NCBI RefSeq assembly: GCF_008274785.1
Contig: NZ_VTPU01000006.1
Span: 62,001 to 126,000, forward strand
Source of the DNA: Halomonas eurihalina
GTDB lineage: Bacteria > Pseudomonadota > Gammaproteobacteria > Pseudomonadales > Halomonadaceae
DNA: 64,000 bases
Direction: 5' to 3'
The first letter of the stretch is position 1, and every line of letters begins with the position of its first letter. The translations under genes and the position numbers were made by a program. Below the pieces are notes generated by a model. That model was not told the DNA's origin and did no database searches. It saw only the letters and a list, made by a program, of their open reading frames with translations. This document shows positions 23,759-31,291 of this stretch, piece by piece.

Positions 23759-24256
23759 ATGCAGCGTCGTCATTTCCTTGGTCTGTTGGGGCTCGGTGGC
23801 TTGTCCGGTCTGGCGCCGGGGCTGGCCAATGCACGTCCAAAGCCGGATCTGTCCCCGGCGTCGGGACTCGAGACGCTCGAGCTAAGCGAGGTCGAATGGC
23901 GGGAAAGGCTAACCGAGGAACGGTTCGAGATACTGCGGAAGGGAGGCACCGAGCCGGCCTTTTCGAGTCCGCTGGACAAGGAGACCCGGAAGGGCGTCTA
24001 TCATTGCGCCGGCTGCGATCTGCCGCTGTTCGAGAGTGCCATGAAATATGATTCCGGTACCGGCTGGCCGAGTTTCTTTACGCATATCGAAGGGCATCTA
24101 CTCACTGAACTCGACCTGGTGCTGCTGATACCGCGCACCGAGTATCATTGTGCCCGATGCGGCGGCCACCAGGGCCACCTCTTCGATGATGGCCCCGACC
24201 CAACCGGACTGCGTTGGTGCAACAATGGATTGGCGTTGCGCTTTGTGCCGGCTTAG
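23759..24256 (+). CDS. msrB: Exported methionine-R-sulfoxide reductase B
   Basis: 165 aa. MsrB reduces the R epimer of methionine sulfoxide in proteins. The zinc site is Cys83/Cys86 (CAGC) and Cys131/Cys134 (CARC); the catalytic residue is Cys154 in RWCNNGLALRF. SGTGWPSF is the usual substrate-pocket motif. Unusually, the protein starts with QRRHFLGLLGLGG and a hydrophobic stretch ending near ANA, which looks like a Tat signal peptide, so it probably acts in the periplasm. It is monocistronic between the pckA terminator and the rpsF promoter. Confidence 0.93.
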   Translation: MQRRHFLGLLGLGGLSGLAPGLANARPKPDLSPASGLETLELSEVEWRERLTEERFEILRKGGTEPAFSSPLDKETRKGVYHCAGCDLPLFESAMKYDSGTGWPSFFTHIEGHLLTELDLVLLIPRTEYHCARCGGHQGHLFDDGPDPTGLRWCNNGLALRFVPA

Positions 24257-24268
24257 AGAAGCCCTTGC

Positions 24269-24297
24269 TTGCGCGCGCGCCGCTCAGTCTATAGAAT
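24269..24297 (+). promoter_or_regulatory. Probable promoter of rpsF operon
   Basis: TTGCGC (24269-24274), 17 bp, TAGAAT (24292-24297); an overlapping TATAGA at 24290 and TTGCTT at 24265 give alternative pairings. The start would lie near 24303, so the transcript would open with a 9-bp hairpin (24304-24312 with 24318-24326). Confidence 0.5.
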
Positions 24298-24346
24298 GCT
24301 TGCGCCCGCTCGTCCTGCGAGCGGGCATCGTATATTCGAGAATCAC

Positions 24347-24406
24347 CTCCTTGCTTCCCCTGGGGTGCAACAACGCCTCCACCGGAAGCTGCCAAACCGC
24401 AAGGAG
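24347..24406 (+). promoter_or_regulatory. rpsF leader masking its own ribosome-binding site (S6:S18 autoregulation candidate)
   Basis: CTCCTTGC (24347-24354) is perfectly complementary to GCAAGGAG (24399-24406), which holds the rpsF Shine-Dalgarno. Inside this stem, TGGGG (24361-24365) can pair with CTCCA (24377-24381, one G-U), and CCG follows at once (24382-24384). An S6:S18-binding RNA with a conserved CCG is known upstream of rpsF in many bacteria. The fold here is drawn by eye and unproven. Confidence 0.5.
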
Positions 24407-24411
24407 AATCC

Positions 24412-24783
24412 ATGCGTCATTATGAGATCGTCTTCATGGTCCATCCGGACCAGAGCGAGCAGGTTCCCGCGATGGTCGAGCGCTATACCGGCATCGTCAC
24501 CGAGAACGGCGGAACTGTGCATCGTCTCGAGGATTGGGGTCGCCGCCACATGGCCTACCCGATCAACAAGATCCACAAGGCTCACTACGTGCTGATGAAC
24601 GTCGAGTGCAGCGGCGAGACTCTCGAGGAAATCGAGAACATCTTCCGTTTCAACGATGCCATCATTCGCAGCCTGGTGGTGCGCTGCAAGGAAGCCATCA
24701 CCGAAGCTTCTCCGATGATGAAGCCGGCCGAGGACAAGCGCGCGCGTCGCGACGAAAAGCCGCGCACCGCCGAGTCCGCCTGA
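24412..24783 (+). CDS. rpsF: 30S ribosomal protein S6
   Basis: 123 aa. S6 binds S18 and the central domain of 16S rRNA in the small subunit platform. Family signatures are [18 protein letters not shown] at the start, [23 protein letters not shown] and [11 protein letters not shown]. The C-terminus has the charged tail common in proteobacterial S6. AAGGAG lies 6 nt before the ATG and may be masked by upstream pairing. It is the first gene of the operon rpsF-rpsR-(membrane protein)-rplI. Confidence 0.98.
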   Translation: MRHYEIVFMVHPDQSEQVPAMVERYTGIVTENGGTVHRLEDWGRRHMAYPINKIHKAHYVLMNVECSGETLEEIENIFRFNDAIIRSLVVRCKEAITEASPMMKPAEDKRARRDEKPRTAESA

Positions 24784-24816
24784 GCCCAACCGTCGCACGT
24801 TTGAAGGAGTCTTTAC

Positions 24817-25044
24817 ATGGCACGCTTTTTCCGTCGCCGTAAGTTTTGCCGTTTCACCGCCGAAGGTGTGAAGCAGATCGATTACAAGGATCTGGACACG
24901 CTCAAGGCCTACGTCACCGAGACCGGCAAGATCGTTCCCAGCCGTATCACCGGTACCAAGGCTCGCTACCAGCGTCAGCTGTCTACCGCTATCAAGCGGG
25001 CACGCTACCTGGCACTGCTGCCTTACACCGATAGCCACCAGTAA
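24817..25044 (+). CDS. rpsR: 30S ribosomal protein S18
   Basis: 75 aa, the exact length of E. coli S18. It forms a heterodimer with S6 on the 30S platform. Recognised by [32 protein letters not shown] and the basic [20 protein letters not shown] tail. AAGGAG precedes the ATG. No priB gene lies between rpsF and rpsR, as in Pseudomonas and unlike E. coli. Confidence 0.98.
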   Translation: MARFFRRRKFCRFTAEGVKQIDYKDLDTLKAYVTETGKIVPSRITGTKARYQRQLSTAIKRARYLALLPYTDSHQ

Positions 25045-25056
25045 GCTACTGACCCG

Positions 25057-25908
25057 ATGCTGCCTGTCGCTCGATGGCTGATGCAGGGGCTGCCCCAGGC
25101 GACAATCGGGGCGGCCGTTGGCACTCTGGTGCCTTGGTTGTTCTGGCTGGGGGCCGCCATTGCGGCACTGGTCACGCTGCGCAGAGGGTTGTCGTCGGCC
25201 CTGCCGGTGATCGTTGCCGCGGCCTTGCCGGCGGGATGGTGGTGGAGCCAGGGGGATGTGATTCCCTTGTCCAGCGTCTTGCTGGTGACGCTCATGGCAG
25301 TGGTGCTGCGCTCCCGGATGCGCTGGAGCGAGGCCTTGATCATCGGAGCCCTGGGAGGGGCGCTGATGATTCAGTCGGGGATCTTCCTGCCACCCGGCGG
25401 CGTCGAGCCCTTGCTGGAGCAATTGCGCCAGGGCGCGCCGGAGATCGCGGCGATGCTCGACGACATGGCCAGTCAGGGCGTGGACACCAGGCAACTCGCC
25501 AATCTGCTGATCGGTGGTGTCACCGGCTTGGTGGTGCTGCTGGTAGCGGTGGGATGTCTGGCGCTGGCCAGGGCCTGGCAGGCCGGGCTCTATAACCCCG
25601 GTGGCTTTCGCGAGGAGTTTCATGCCCTGCGGCTGGCACCTCGTGAGCTACTGGTGCTGCTCGGGATCGGCCTGGTCGGTCTGGTGCTCAACCTGCCCGG
25701 GTTGGGCATGCTGGTCTGGGTTCCGCTGCTGGTGGCCGGTATCGCGTTGGTACACGGTTTTATTGGATTGAAGGGAATGCATGGGCTGTGGTTAGGCATC
25801 TTTTATGTGCTGCTGATCTTCACCTGGCCCATGATTCTCATCGTGCTGCTCGTGGCCCTGCTGGATTCGTTCGCGGATTTCCGTGCACGACTCGGCCGCG
25901 GCAACTGA
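25057..25908 (+). CDS. Multi-spanning inner-membrane protein in ribosomal operon
   Basis: 283 aa, dominated by hydrophobic segments (for example around residues 15-40, 48-65, 70-90, 155-175, 200-245 and 255-275), so an inner-membrane protein is predicted. A polar stretch rich in Gln and Glu (about 115-150) separates the first and second halves. The general layout resembles YybS/DUF2232-type proteins found between rpsR and rplI in Pseudomonas and relatives; this assignment is by context and topology, not by a diagnostic motif. It starts 12 bp after rpsR and ends 15 bp before rplI, so it is cotranscribed with ribosomal genes. Function unknown. Confidence 0.85.
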   Translation: MLPVARWLMQGLPQATIGAAVGTLVPWLFWLGAAIAALVTLRRGLSSALPVIVAAALPAGWWWSQGDVIPLSSVLLVTLMAVVLRSRMRWSEALIIGALGGALMIQSGIFLPPGGVEPLLEQLRQGAPEIAAMLDDMASQGVDTRQLANLLIGGVTGLVVLLVAVGCLALARAWQAGLYNPGGFREEFHALRLAPRELLVLLGIGLVGLVLNLPGLGMLVWVPLLVAGIALVHGFIGLKGMHGLWLGIFYVLLIFTWPMILIVLLVALLDSFADFRARLGRGN

Positions 25909-25923
25909 CAAGAGGTTAACGAG

Positions 25924-26370
25924 ATGGAAGTCATTCTGCTCGACAAGATTGGCAAGCTGGGCGGTCTGGGTGACCAGGTCAACGTCAAGCCCGGTTATGG
26001 CCGCAACTACCTGGTGCCCTACGGCCTCGCCGTGCCGGCCACCAAGGATAACATCGAGGCTTTCGAAGCCCAGCGTGCCGAGCTCGAGGCCGAAGCGGCC
26101 GAGCGCAAGGCCGAGGCCGAGGCTCGCGCTGAACAGCTCAACGACATCGAACTGTCGCTGGTCGCCAAGAGCGGTGACGAAGGCAAGCTGTTCGGTTCCA
26201 TTGGTCCGCGTGATCTGGCCGAGGCGATCTCCTCTGCCGGCATCGAAGTGGCCAAGAGCGAAGTTCGCATGCCGCAGGGGCCGATTCGCCAGACCGGCGA
26301 ATACGACATCGACCTGCACCTGCATGCCGAAGTCGACGCCACCGTACGTATCGTGGTGGTAGGCGAGTAA
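25924..26370 (+). CDS. rplI: 50S ribosomal protein L9
   Basis: 148 aa (E. coli 149). L9 binds domain V of 23S rRNA at the base of the L1 stalk. The N-terminal domain is classic: [19 protein letters not shown] followed by [17 protein letters not shown] long charged helix (about 40-75, rich in Glu, Ala and Lys) joins it to the C-terminal domain with [14 protein letters not shown]. It is last in the operon; a strong terminator follows. Confidence 0.98.
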   Translation: MEVILLDKIGKLGGLGDQVNVKPGYGRNYLVPYGLAVPATKDNIEAFEAQRAELEAEAAERKAEAEARAEQLNDIELSLVAKSGDEGKLFGSIGPRDLAEAISSAGIEVAKSEVRMPQGPIRQTGEYDIDLHLHAEVDATVRIVVVGE

Positions 26371-26403
26371 GCCGACCAGCGCGACGTCCATGTGGATGTC
26401 CAG

Positions 26404-26436
26404 GGGGCGCGAGGGCTATCCTCGCGCCCCTTTTTT
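26404..26436 (+). terminator. Rho-independent terminator of rpsF-rplI operon
   Basis: Perfect 11-bp GC-rich stem (26404-26414 with 26420-26430), GCTAT loop and six T residues. Confidence 0.92.
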
Positions 26437-26549
26437 GGCTCCCTTTTTTGACTGTTTTTTGATCGCTTGTGTGTTGCCACCAGGGCATGGGGTCGTCTTT
26501 CCCCTTCGGGTAGAATGGTGGCGCCGATTTCGCCAAGGGCCTCGCTGTC

Positions 26550-27938
26550 ATGAATGAACCCCTCGAGCTCGACAAGGAAACCGCGGCGCTCAAGGTGCCG
26601 CCTCATTCGCTGGAGGCCGAACAGTCGGTGCTCGGCGGTCTTATGCTCGATAACGCGGCCTGGGACAATGTCGCCGATCGTCTGGTGGCGGATGATTTCT
26701 ACCGCTATGAGCATCGTCTGGTCTTCAACGTCATGGGCCAACTCGCCGAAGGGGCCCGTCCGATGGACGTGGTGACGCTGTCGGAGGCACTGGAAGGTCG
26801 CGATCAACTGGATACCGTGGGTGGTCTGGCCTATCTGGCGGAGCTGGCGCGCAATACGCCCTCGGCGAGCAATATTCGCGCCTATGCCGATATCGTTCGC
26901 GAGCGGGCCACCCTGCGCAAGCTGATCCGTGCCGCCAATCAGGTGGCGGAAAGCGCCTTCGCGCCCCAGGGGCGTCCCGCCGATGAGCTGGTCAACGAAG
27001 CCGAGCGGCTGGTCTTCCAGATTAGCGAGGAGCGGCCGAAGTCCGGCGGTCCCATTGGCATGAGCGACCTGCTGGCCAAGGCCGTGGATCGTATCGATGA
27101 ACTGTTCAACATGCAGGGCGAGATGACCGGGTTGTCCACCGGCTTCCGCGATCTCGACGACATGACCTCCGGCCTGCAGCCTTCCGATCTAGTGATCATT
27201 GCCGGGCGCCCCTCAATGGGCAAGACCACCTTCGCCATGAACCTGGTTGAACATGCGGTGATCTCCAGCGACCAGCCAGTGATGGTGTTTTCCATGGAGA
27301 TGCCCGCGGAGTCATTGATGCTGAGGATGCTGTCGTCGCTCGGCCGCATCGACCAGACACGGGTGCGTACCGGTCAACTGGAAGACGAAGACTGGCCACG
27401 GCTCACCTCGGCGGTCAACCTGCTCAAGGACAAGCAACTCTTCATCGACGACACGGCGGCCCTATCCCCCAACGAGATGCGCTCGCGCATCCGGCGGGTG
27501 GTGCGTGAGCATGGCAACCTGTCGTTGATCATGATCGACTACCTGCAATTGATGCAGATCCCCGGTTTCTCCGAGAACCGTACCGGCGAGATTTCGGAGA
27601 TATCGCGTTCGATGAAAGGGCTGGCCAAGGAGTTCGGCTGTCCGGTGGTCTGTCTCTCCCAGCTCAACCGCTCCCTGGAGCAGCGGCCCAACAAGCGTCC
27701 GGTGATGTCGGACCTGCGAGAGTCGGGCGCCATCGAGCAGGATGCCGATATCATTGGCTTCGTCTATCGCGATGAGGTCTACAATCCAGATAATCCGGAC
27801 AATCAGGGATTGGCGGAATTCATCATCGGCAAGCAGCGTAATGGTCCCATCGGCACGGTGCACATGGCCTTTATCGGCAAGTACACGCGTTTTGAGGATC
27901 TCGCACCCGACAGCTATGGGGGCGGGTTCGGCGAGTGA
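26550..27938 (+). CDS. dnaB: Replicative DNA helicase DnaB
   Basis: 462 aa. DnaB is the hexameric 5'-3' helicase of the replication fork. The N-terminal domain has PHSLEAEQSVLGGLM and the linker helix region follows; the RecA-like ATPase domain starts near residue 190. Walker A is GRPSMGKTT (219-227), Walker B LIMIDYLQLM, then CLSQLNRSLEQR and the arginine-finger region. The rplI-dnaB order is conserved in many gammaproteobacteria; the rplI terminator separates transcription here. Confidence 0.97.
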   Translation: MNEPLELDKETAALKVPPHSLEAEQSVLGGLMLDNAAWDNVADRLVADDFYRYEHRLVFNVMGQLAEGARPMDVVTLSEALEGRDQLDTVGGLAYLAELARNTPSASNIRAYADIVRERATLRKLIRAANQVAESAFAPQGRPADELVNEAERLVFQISEERPKSGGPIGMSDLLAKAVDRIDELFNMQGEMTGLSTGFRDLDDMTSGLQPSDLVIIAGRPSMGKTTFAMNLVEHAVISSDQPVMVFSMEMPAESLMLRMLSSLGRIDQTRVRTGQLEDEDWPRLTSAVNLLKDKQLFIDDTAALSPNEMRSRIRRVVREHGNLSLIMIDYLQLMQIPGFSENRTGEISEISRSMKGLAKEFGCPVVCLSQLNRSLEQRPNKRPVMSDLRESGAIEQDADIIGFVYRDEVYNPDNPDNQGLAEFIIGKQRNGPIGTVHMAFIGKYTRFEDLAPDSYGGGFGE

Positions 27939-27948
27939 GTCGCGACGC

Positions 27949-27976
27949 TTGAGCCGACGGGCGAGCCCCGTATAAT
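27949..27976 (+). promoter_or_regulatory. Strong sigma-70-like promoter after dnaB
   Basis: TTGAGC (27949-27954), 16-bp spacer and a consensus TATAAT (27971-27976). It starts just after the dnaB stop and drives the 97-aa gene at 28010. Confidence 0.75.
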
Positions 27977-28009
27977 CCGACCCCCTCAACAGCATACTGG
28001 AGAAGCACC

Positions 28010-28303
28010 ATGGCAGGCGGATTCCGGCGCGGCAATCGTCGTCGCGCTCCGAAACTCGAGGCGCGTGGCGAACTGCAATCGGTGGAACGGGAAGGGCCGT
28101 TCAAGGAATGGCTGGGTATGCCCGATCTGTATCGCTACCAGCTGGTAGTGGATGGCGAGCATTACAGCTATCAGACCGAGGATGCCGAGCTGCCCGTCGC
28201 GATCGGCGACCGGGTGGTGTTGCGCTACAAGGAGACCAAGGCCGGCAATTGGGTCGACCGCAACTCTCTGGGCAAGGCCATCGACCCCTCTGAATACCAG
28301 TAA
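28010..28303 (+). CDS. Small conserved-looking protein of unknown function
   Basis: 97 aa. The N-terminus is very basic (GGFRRGNRRRAPK), suggesting nucleic-acid contact; the remainder is a compact beta-rich sequence (YRYQLVVDGEHYSYQ, then VAIGDRVVLRYKE). I do not recognise a named family. Gene status is supported by a near-consensus promoter, CTGGAG about 8 nt before the ATG, and codon use like its neighbours. Its location after dnaB suggests nothing specific. Confidence 0.75.
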   Translation: MAGGFRRGNRRRAPKLEARGELQSVEREGPFKEWLGMPDLYRYQLVVDGEHYSYQTEDAELPVAIGDRVVLRYKETKAGNWVDRNSLGKAIDPSEYQ

Positions 28304-28421
28304 GGGAACCCCTGGACCCGCCATCAGTCACAGAGGCGACACGGGTCGGTCATCCGGTTGTCATGCGATATCCCCAATCTGGAGCCGATCCACTCAAGCC
28401 GACTCCCTGATGGAGGGACTC

Positions 28422-28724
28422 ATGGAACTCAACGACCTCGAGGCCTTCGTGGCCCAGCACGACAACTTCGAAATCCGCGTGATCGGTCATGCGGGCAATC
28501 GGTTCTACCAGATGGAACTCGAGGATGTGGAAGGGCGGCGACACATGCTGACCCGTGCCGGTAAGCCGGTACTGTTTCGGACACTGGACGATGTCTACCT
28601 GGAGCTCAAACGCGCCGACATTCATCGCGCCTATCTGGTGGAGCAGGTGCCCGAGGACGAGATGATTGGCCACCGGGCTCGCTATCATGATCCGCTGAAT
28701 GCACGCATGCCACTGGCCTTCTGA
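28422..28724 (+). CDS. Conserved small protein, possibly DUF6482 family
   Basis: 100 aa, cytoplasmic, no signal or membrane segment. It begins MELNDLEAFVAQHD and contains FRTLDDVYLELKRADIHRAYLV and a C-terminal YHDPL...RMPLAF. It resembles short proteins common in halomonads and pseudomonads that I associate with DUF6482, with limited certainty. The ATG at 28422 is chosen because TGGAGGG lies 5 nt upstream. No function is known to me. Confidence 0.72.
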   Translation: MELNDLEAFVAQHDNFEIRVIGHAGNRFYQMELEDVEGRRHMLTRAGKPVLFRTLDDVYLELKRADIHRAYLVEQVPEDEMIGHRARYHDPLNARMPLAF

Positions 28725-28933
28725 GCTGACTCGGCAACCATCCGTATCACATCCCGCCCATCCTGATTTCCTGACCGCTACATTCGGCTCCGACCCTGGC
28801 GAGCCGATATTGCCTCTCTTGCCATTTCCCGCATGAACGGACGCAATGATCGTCGGGCCTTCAGTGCATGGGCCTCGGTGGAAGCTGTCGCTGGCGTAGT
28901 CGTCACCGCTCGCTGCCTCTTCTTGGTCAACTC
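28725..28933. other. Intergenic region before the hemH promoter
   Basis: About 210 bp with no coding evidence. It contains no strong hairpin with a T-run. The part nearest hemH becomes AT-rich and carries the promoter annotated at 28934. Confidence 0.45.
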
Positions 28934-28960
28934 TTGTACAAATTGAATTAATAGTATAAC
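28934..28960 (+). promoter_or_regulatory. Probable hemH promoter with TTGTACAA palindrome
   Basis: TTGTAC (28934-28939) and TATAAC (28955-28960) with a 15-bp spacer, in the most AT-rich short stretch of this part. The -35 lies within the perfect 8-bp palindrome TTGTACAA. The spacer is shorter than ideal. Confidence 0.5.
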
Positions 28961-29032
28961 TCTATTCCGCCGCCTGAAGCGCCGATGGTATCCTTGTGCT
29001 CCGCCCGTGGCCCCGCAACAGGAGACTTCGAC

Positions 29033-30088
29033 ATGGCAGCTTCCGAGGAAATGGCGTCCTTGCTTCAGACGCCTGATGGGCATCCCGAGCCGGTCGGCGG
29101 CAAGGTCGGCGTGGTATTGGCCAATCTCGGAACCCCGGATGCGACCGACTACTGGTCGGTGCGGCGCTATCTCAGTGAATTTCTCTCTGATCGTCGTGTC
29201 GTCGACTACTCGCCCTGGCTGTGGCAGCCTCTACTGCAACTGGTGATCCTCAGCCGTCGTCCCTTCGCGTCCGGCAAGGCCTATCGCGGCATCTGGAACC
29301 GGGAAAGGGACGAGAGTCCCTTGCTGACCATCACCCGCGAGCAGACCGACAAGCTCGCCGTGGCGCTCGAGGGTACCTATGGGGAGCGGCTCGAAGTGGC
29401 GTTCTGCATGCGCTACGGCAATCCGTCGACCGAGAGCGTGCTGAAACGCCTGCAGGCCAATGGCTGCGAGCGAATCCTGTTCTTTCCGCTGTATCCTCAG
29501 TACGGCTCGCCGACGACCGCGACGGCCAACGATCAGGCCTTCCGGACCCTGATGAAGCTCAAGTGGCAGCCGGCGATTCGGACCGTACCGGCCTATTTCG
29601 ATCATCCGGCCTATCTCGAGGCCCTGAGTGCCACGGTGCGCGAGGCCTATGCCGCCGCCACGACTCGTCCCGAAGTGCTGGTGGCCTCCTACCATGGCGT
29701 CCCCAAGCGCTTTCTCGACGAAGGCGATCCTTATTACTGCCACTGTCGCAAGACCACGAGGCTGTTGCAGGAGCAACTGGGGCTGGATGACGAGTCCATC
29801 GTCACCACCTTCCAGTCGAAGTTCGGACCCGAGCAGTGGCTGGGGCCCGCCACCGTGGAACATGTCGCCGAATTGGCTCGCCAAGGCATCCGACACATCG
29901 CCGTGGTGTCGCCAGCCTTCTCTGCCGATTGCGTGGAGACCCTGGAGGAGATCGAAGAGGAAATTCGCGGCGCCTTTCTCGATGCCGGTGGCGAGGCCTT
30001 CACCTATGTACCGTGTCTCAATGCCCGTGACGACCATATCCAGGCACTGACGGCCATCGTCGAAAGAGAACTCGCCGGCTGGCTATGA
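29033..30088 (+). CDS. hemH: Ferrochelatase
   Basis: 351 aa. HemH inserts Fe2+ into protoporphyrin IX, the last step of protoheme synthesis, at the inner-membrane surface. GVVLANLGTPD opens the family domain; FFPLYPQYG is typical. The catalytic His is His221 in ASYHGVPKR, and Glu302 in ADCVETLEEI is the conserved acidic partner. AGGAGA precedes the ATG at 29033; the longer frame from 28985 has no support. It converges on mrpG of the first Mrp operon, about 30 bp away. Confidence 0.96.
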   Translation: MAASEEMASLLQTPDGHPEPVGGKVGVVLANLGTPDATDYWSVRRYLSEFLSDRRVVDYSPWLWQPLLQLVILSRRPFASGKAYRGIWNRERDESPLLTITREQTDKLAVALEGTYGERLEVAFCMRYGNPSTESVLKRLQANGCERILFFPLYPQYGSPTTATANDQAFRTLMKLKWQPAIRTVPAYFDHPAYLEALSATVREAYAAATTRPEVLVASYHGVPKRFLDEGDPYYCHCRKTTRLLQEQLGLDDESIVTTFQSKFGPEQWLGPATVEHVAELARQGIRHIAVVSPAFSADCVETLEEIEEEIRGAFLDAGGEAFTYVPCLNARDDHIQALTAIVERELAGWL

Positions 30089-30119
30089 TCCAGCGCCGCT
30101 CGGGGCCATCATGGGCCCC

Positions 30120-30515
30120 TTAGTCATGCCCTGCATCCGAGTGGTGTGGCACTGGTTTCTTCCCGACTTCCTCGTCCCGTAGCTCGGCCGGCTGACCCTG
30201 CGTCTTGTCCACGCGCTTGAGCTGCTGGTGCAGGCCCGTCTTGGCCAATAGATGGGCGCTGACCGGCGCGGTGATGAACAGGAACAGAGTAATCAGCAGC
30301 TCCTGAATCACGGGGTAGTTGTCGACGATGCCGAAGTAGAGCATCGAGGCCACCAGGATGCAGCCAATACCCATGGTGGTGGCCTTGGTCGGCCCATGCA
30401 GGCGCATGTAGAAGTCCCGCAGGTGGGTCATGCCCAGCGAGCCGATGAAAATGAAGGCGCCACCGGCGATCAGGAAAAATGAAATCACGCCCTCTAGGAT
30501 CACATAGATCGACAT
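30120..30515 (-). CDS. mrpG: Mrp antiporter subunit G (operon 1)
   Basis: 131 aa, small membrane subunit of the heteromeric Mrp (Mnh/Pha) Na+/H+ antiporter. Three hydrophobic segments are followed by a polar C-terminus. The family block GSLGMTHLRDFYMRLHGPTKATTMG is present in parts (MRLHGPTKA is diagnostic). It is the last gene of the leftward operon, 15 bp after mrpF, and ends next to hemH. Confidence 0.93.
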   Translation of the reverse strand: MSIYVILEGVISFFLIAGGAFIFIGSLGMTHLRDFYMRLHGPTKATTMGIGCILVASMLYFGIVDNYPVIQELLITLFLFITAPVSAHLLAKTGLHQQLKRVDKTQGQPAELRDEEVGKKPVPHHSDAGHD

Positions 30516-30530
30516 GCTGGCTTGCTCCCG

Positions 30531-30800
30531 CTATTCGATGATGTCGCCGCGCAACAGATATTTGCACACGGCCACGGTACTGATGAAACCGAGCATGGCG
30601 ATCAGCAAGGCGGCCTCGAAATACGTCTTGGTATTGAGCCACAGCCCCATCAGCACGATCAGGGCGATGGAATTCACGTACATGGTATCCAGTGCCAGGA
30701 TGCGGTCCGGCATGTCGGGCCCGACCGCCAGTCGGTAGGTGTTGAGCAGAATGGCGACCAGCACCAGAGCCAGGCTGATCTTCAGCGCGATATCTAGCAT
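30531..30800 (-). CDS. mrpF: Mrp antiporter subunit F (operon 1)
   Basis: 89 aa with three predicted membrane helices. YRLAVGPDMPDRILALDT is the MrpF signature that follows the first helix. The start overlaps the mrpE stop by 7 nt, so expression is coupled. Together with E and G it forms the small-subunit part of the Mrp complex. Confidence 0.94.
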   Translation of the reverse strand: MLDIALKISLALVLVAILLNTYRLAVGPDMPDRILALDTMYVNSIALIVLMGLWLNTKTYFEAALLIAMLGFISTVAVCKYLLRGDIIE

Positions 30801-31291
30801 TCGTAGATCTCCTTGATCGGCCGCTCATAGCGCTCGCGGATCTGTTCGATGAGCGCTTCGTCATCTCCCACATCCAGCGCGTGGATCAGCAGGGTCTTGC
30901 CATCCATGCGCAGGTTGGCCGATACCGTCCCCGGCGTCAGGCTGATGGTGTTGGCCAGCAGGGTGATGGTGAAACGTTCCTGCAGCATCAGTGGATATTC
31001 CACGAAGTGCGGGCGCGTGCGTCGCCAGGGATTGATGATCAACCAGGCGACATGGAAGTTGGCGACGATGATGTCGCCCAGCACGCGAAGCACGAAGCGC
31101 AGCAGCAGGCCGGGCCGGCGGATATGTGGCTGAACATCCCAGAAACGGTAGGTGTACAGCGGGATGACCACTGCCAGGACGCTGCCCAGCAGGATGTGGC
31201 CCGGCGACAGGCTGCGTACCATCAACAGCCAGACCGCCAGCAGTAGCAGCGACAACAGGGGAATGGGAAGCCAGCGTCTCGGCTTGATCAT
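30794..31291 (-). CDS. mrpE: Mrp antiporter subunit E (operon 1)
   Basis: 165 aa. An N-terminal membrane region is followed by the conserved soluble part with NTISLTPGTVSANL, the diagnostic block of MrpE, and a short domain with IHALDV. Its ATG overlaps the mrpD stop in ATGA. In the known complex, MrpE is needed for assembly or full activity. Confidence 0.95.
   Translation of the reverse strand: MIKPRRWLPIPLLSLLLLAVWLLMVRSLSPGHILLGSVLAVVIPLYTYRFWDVQPHIRRPGLLLRFVLRVLGDIIVANFHVAWLIINPWRRTRPHFVEYPLMLQERFTITLLANTISLTPGTVSANLRMDGKTLLIHALDVGDDEALIEQIRERYERPIKEIYEC

Noticed and set aside
30102..30119. GGGGCC/GGCCCC hairpin between hemH and mrpG as a terminator
   Set aside because: Only six pairs and no T-run on either side.
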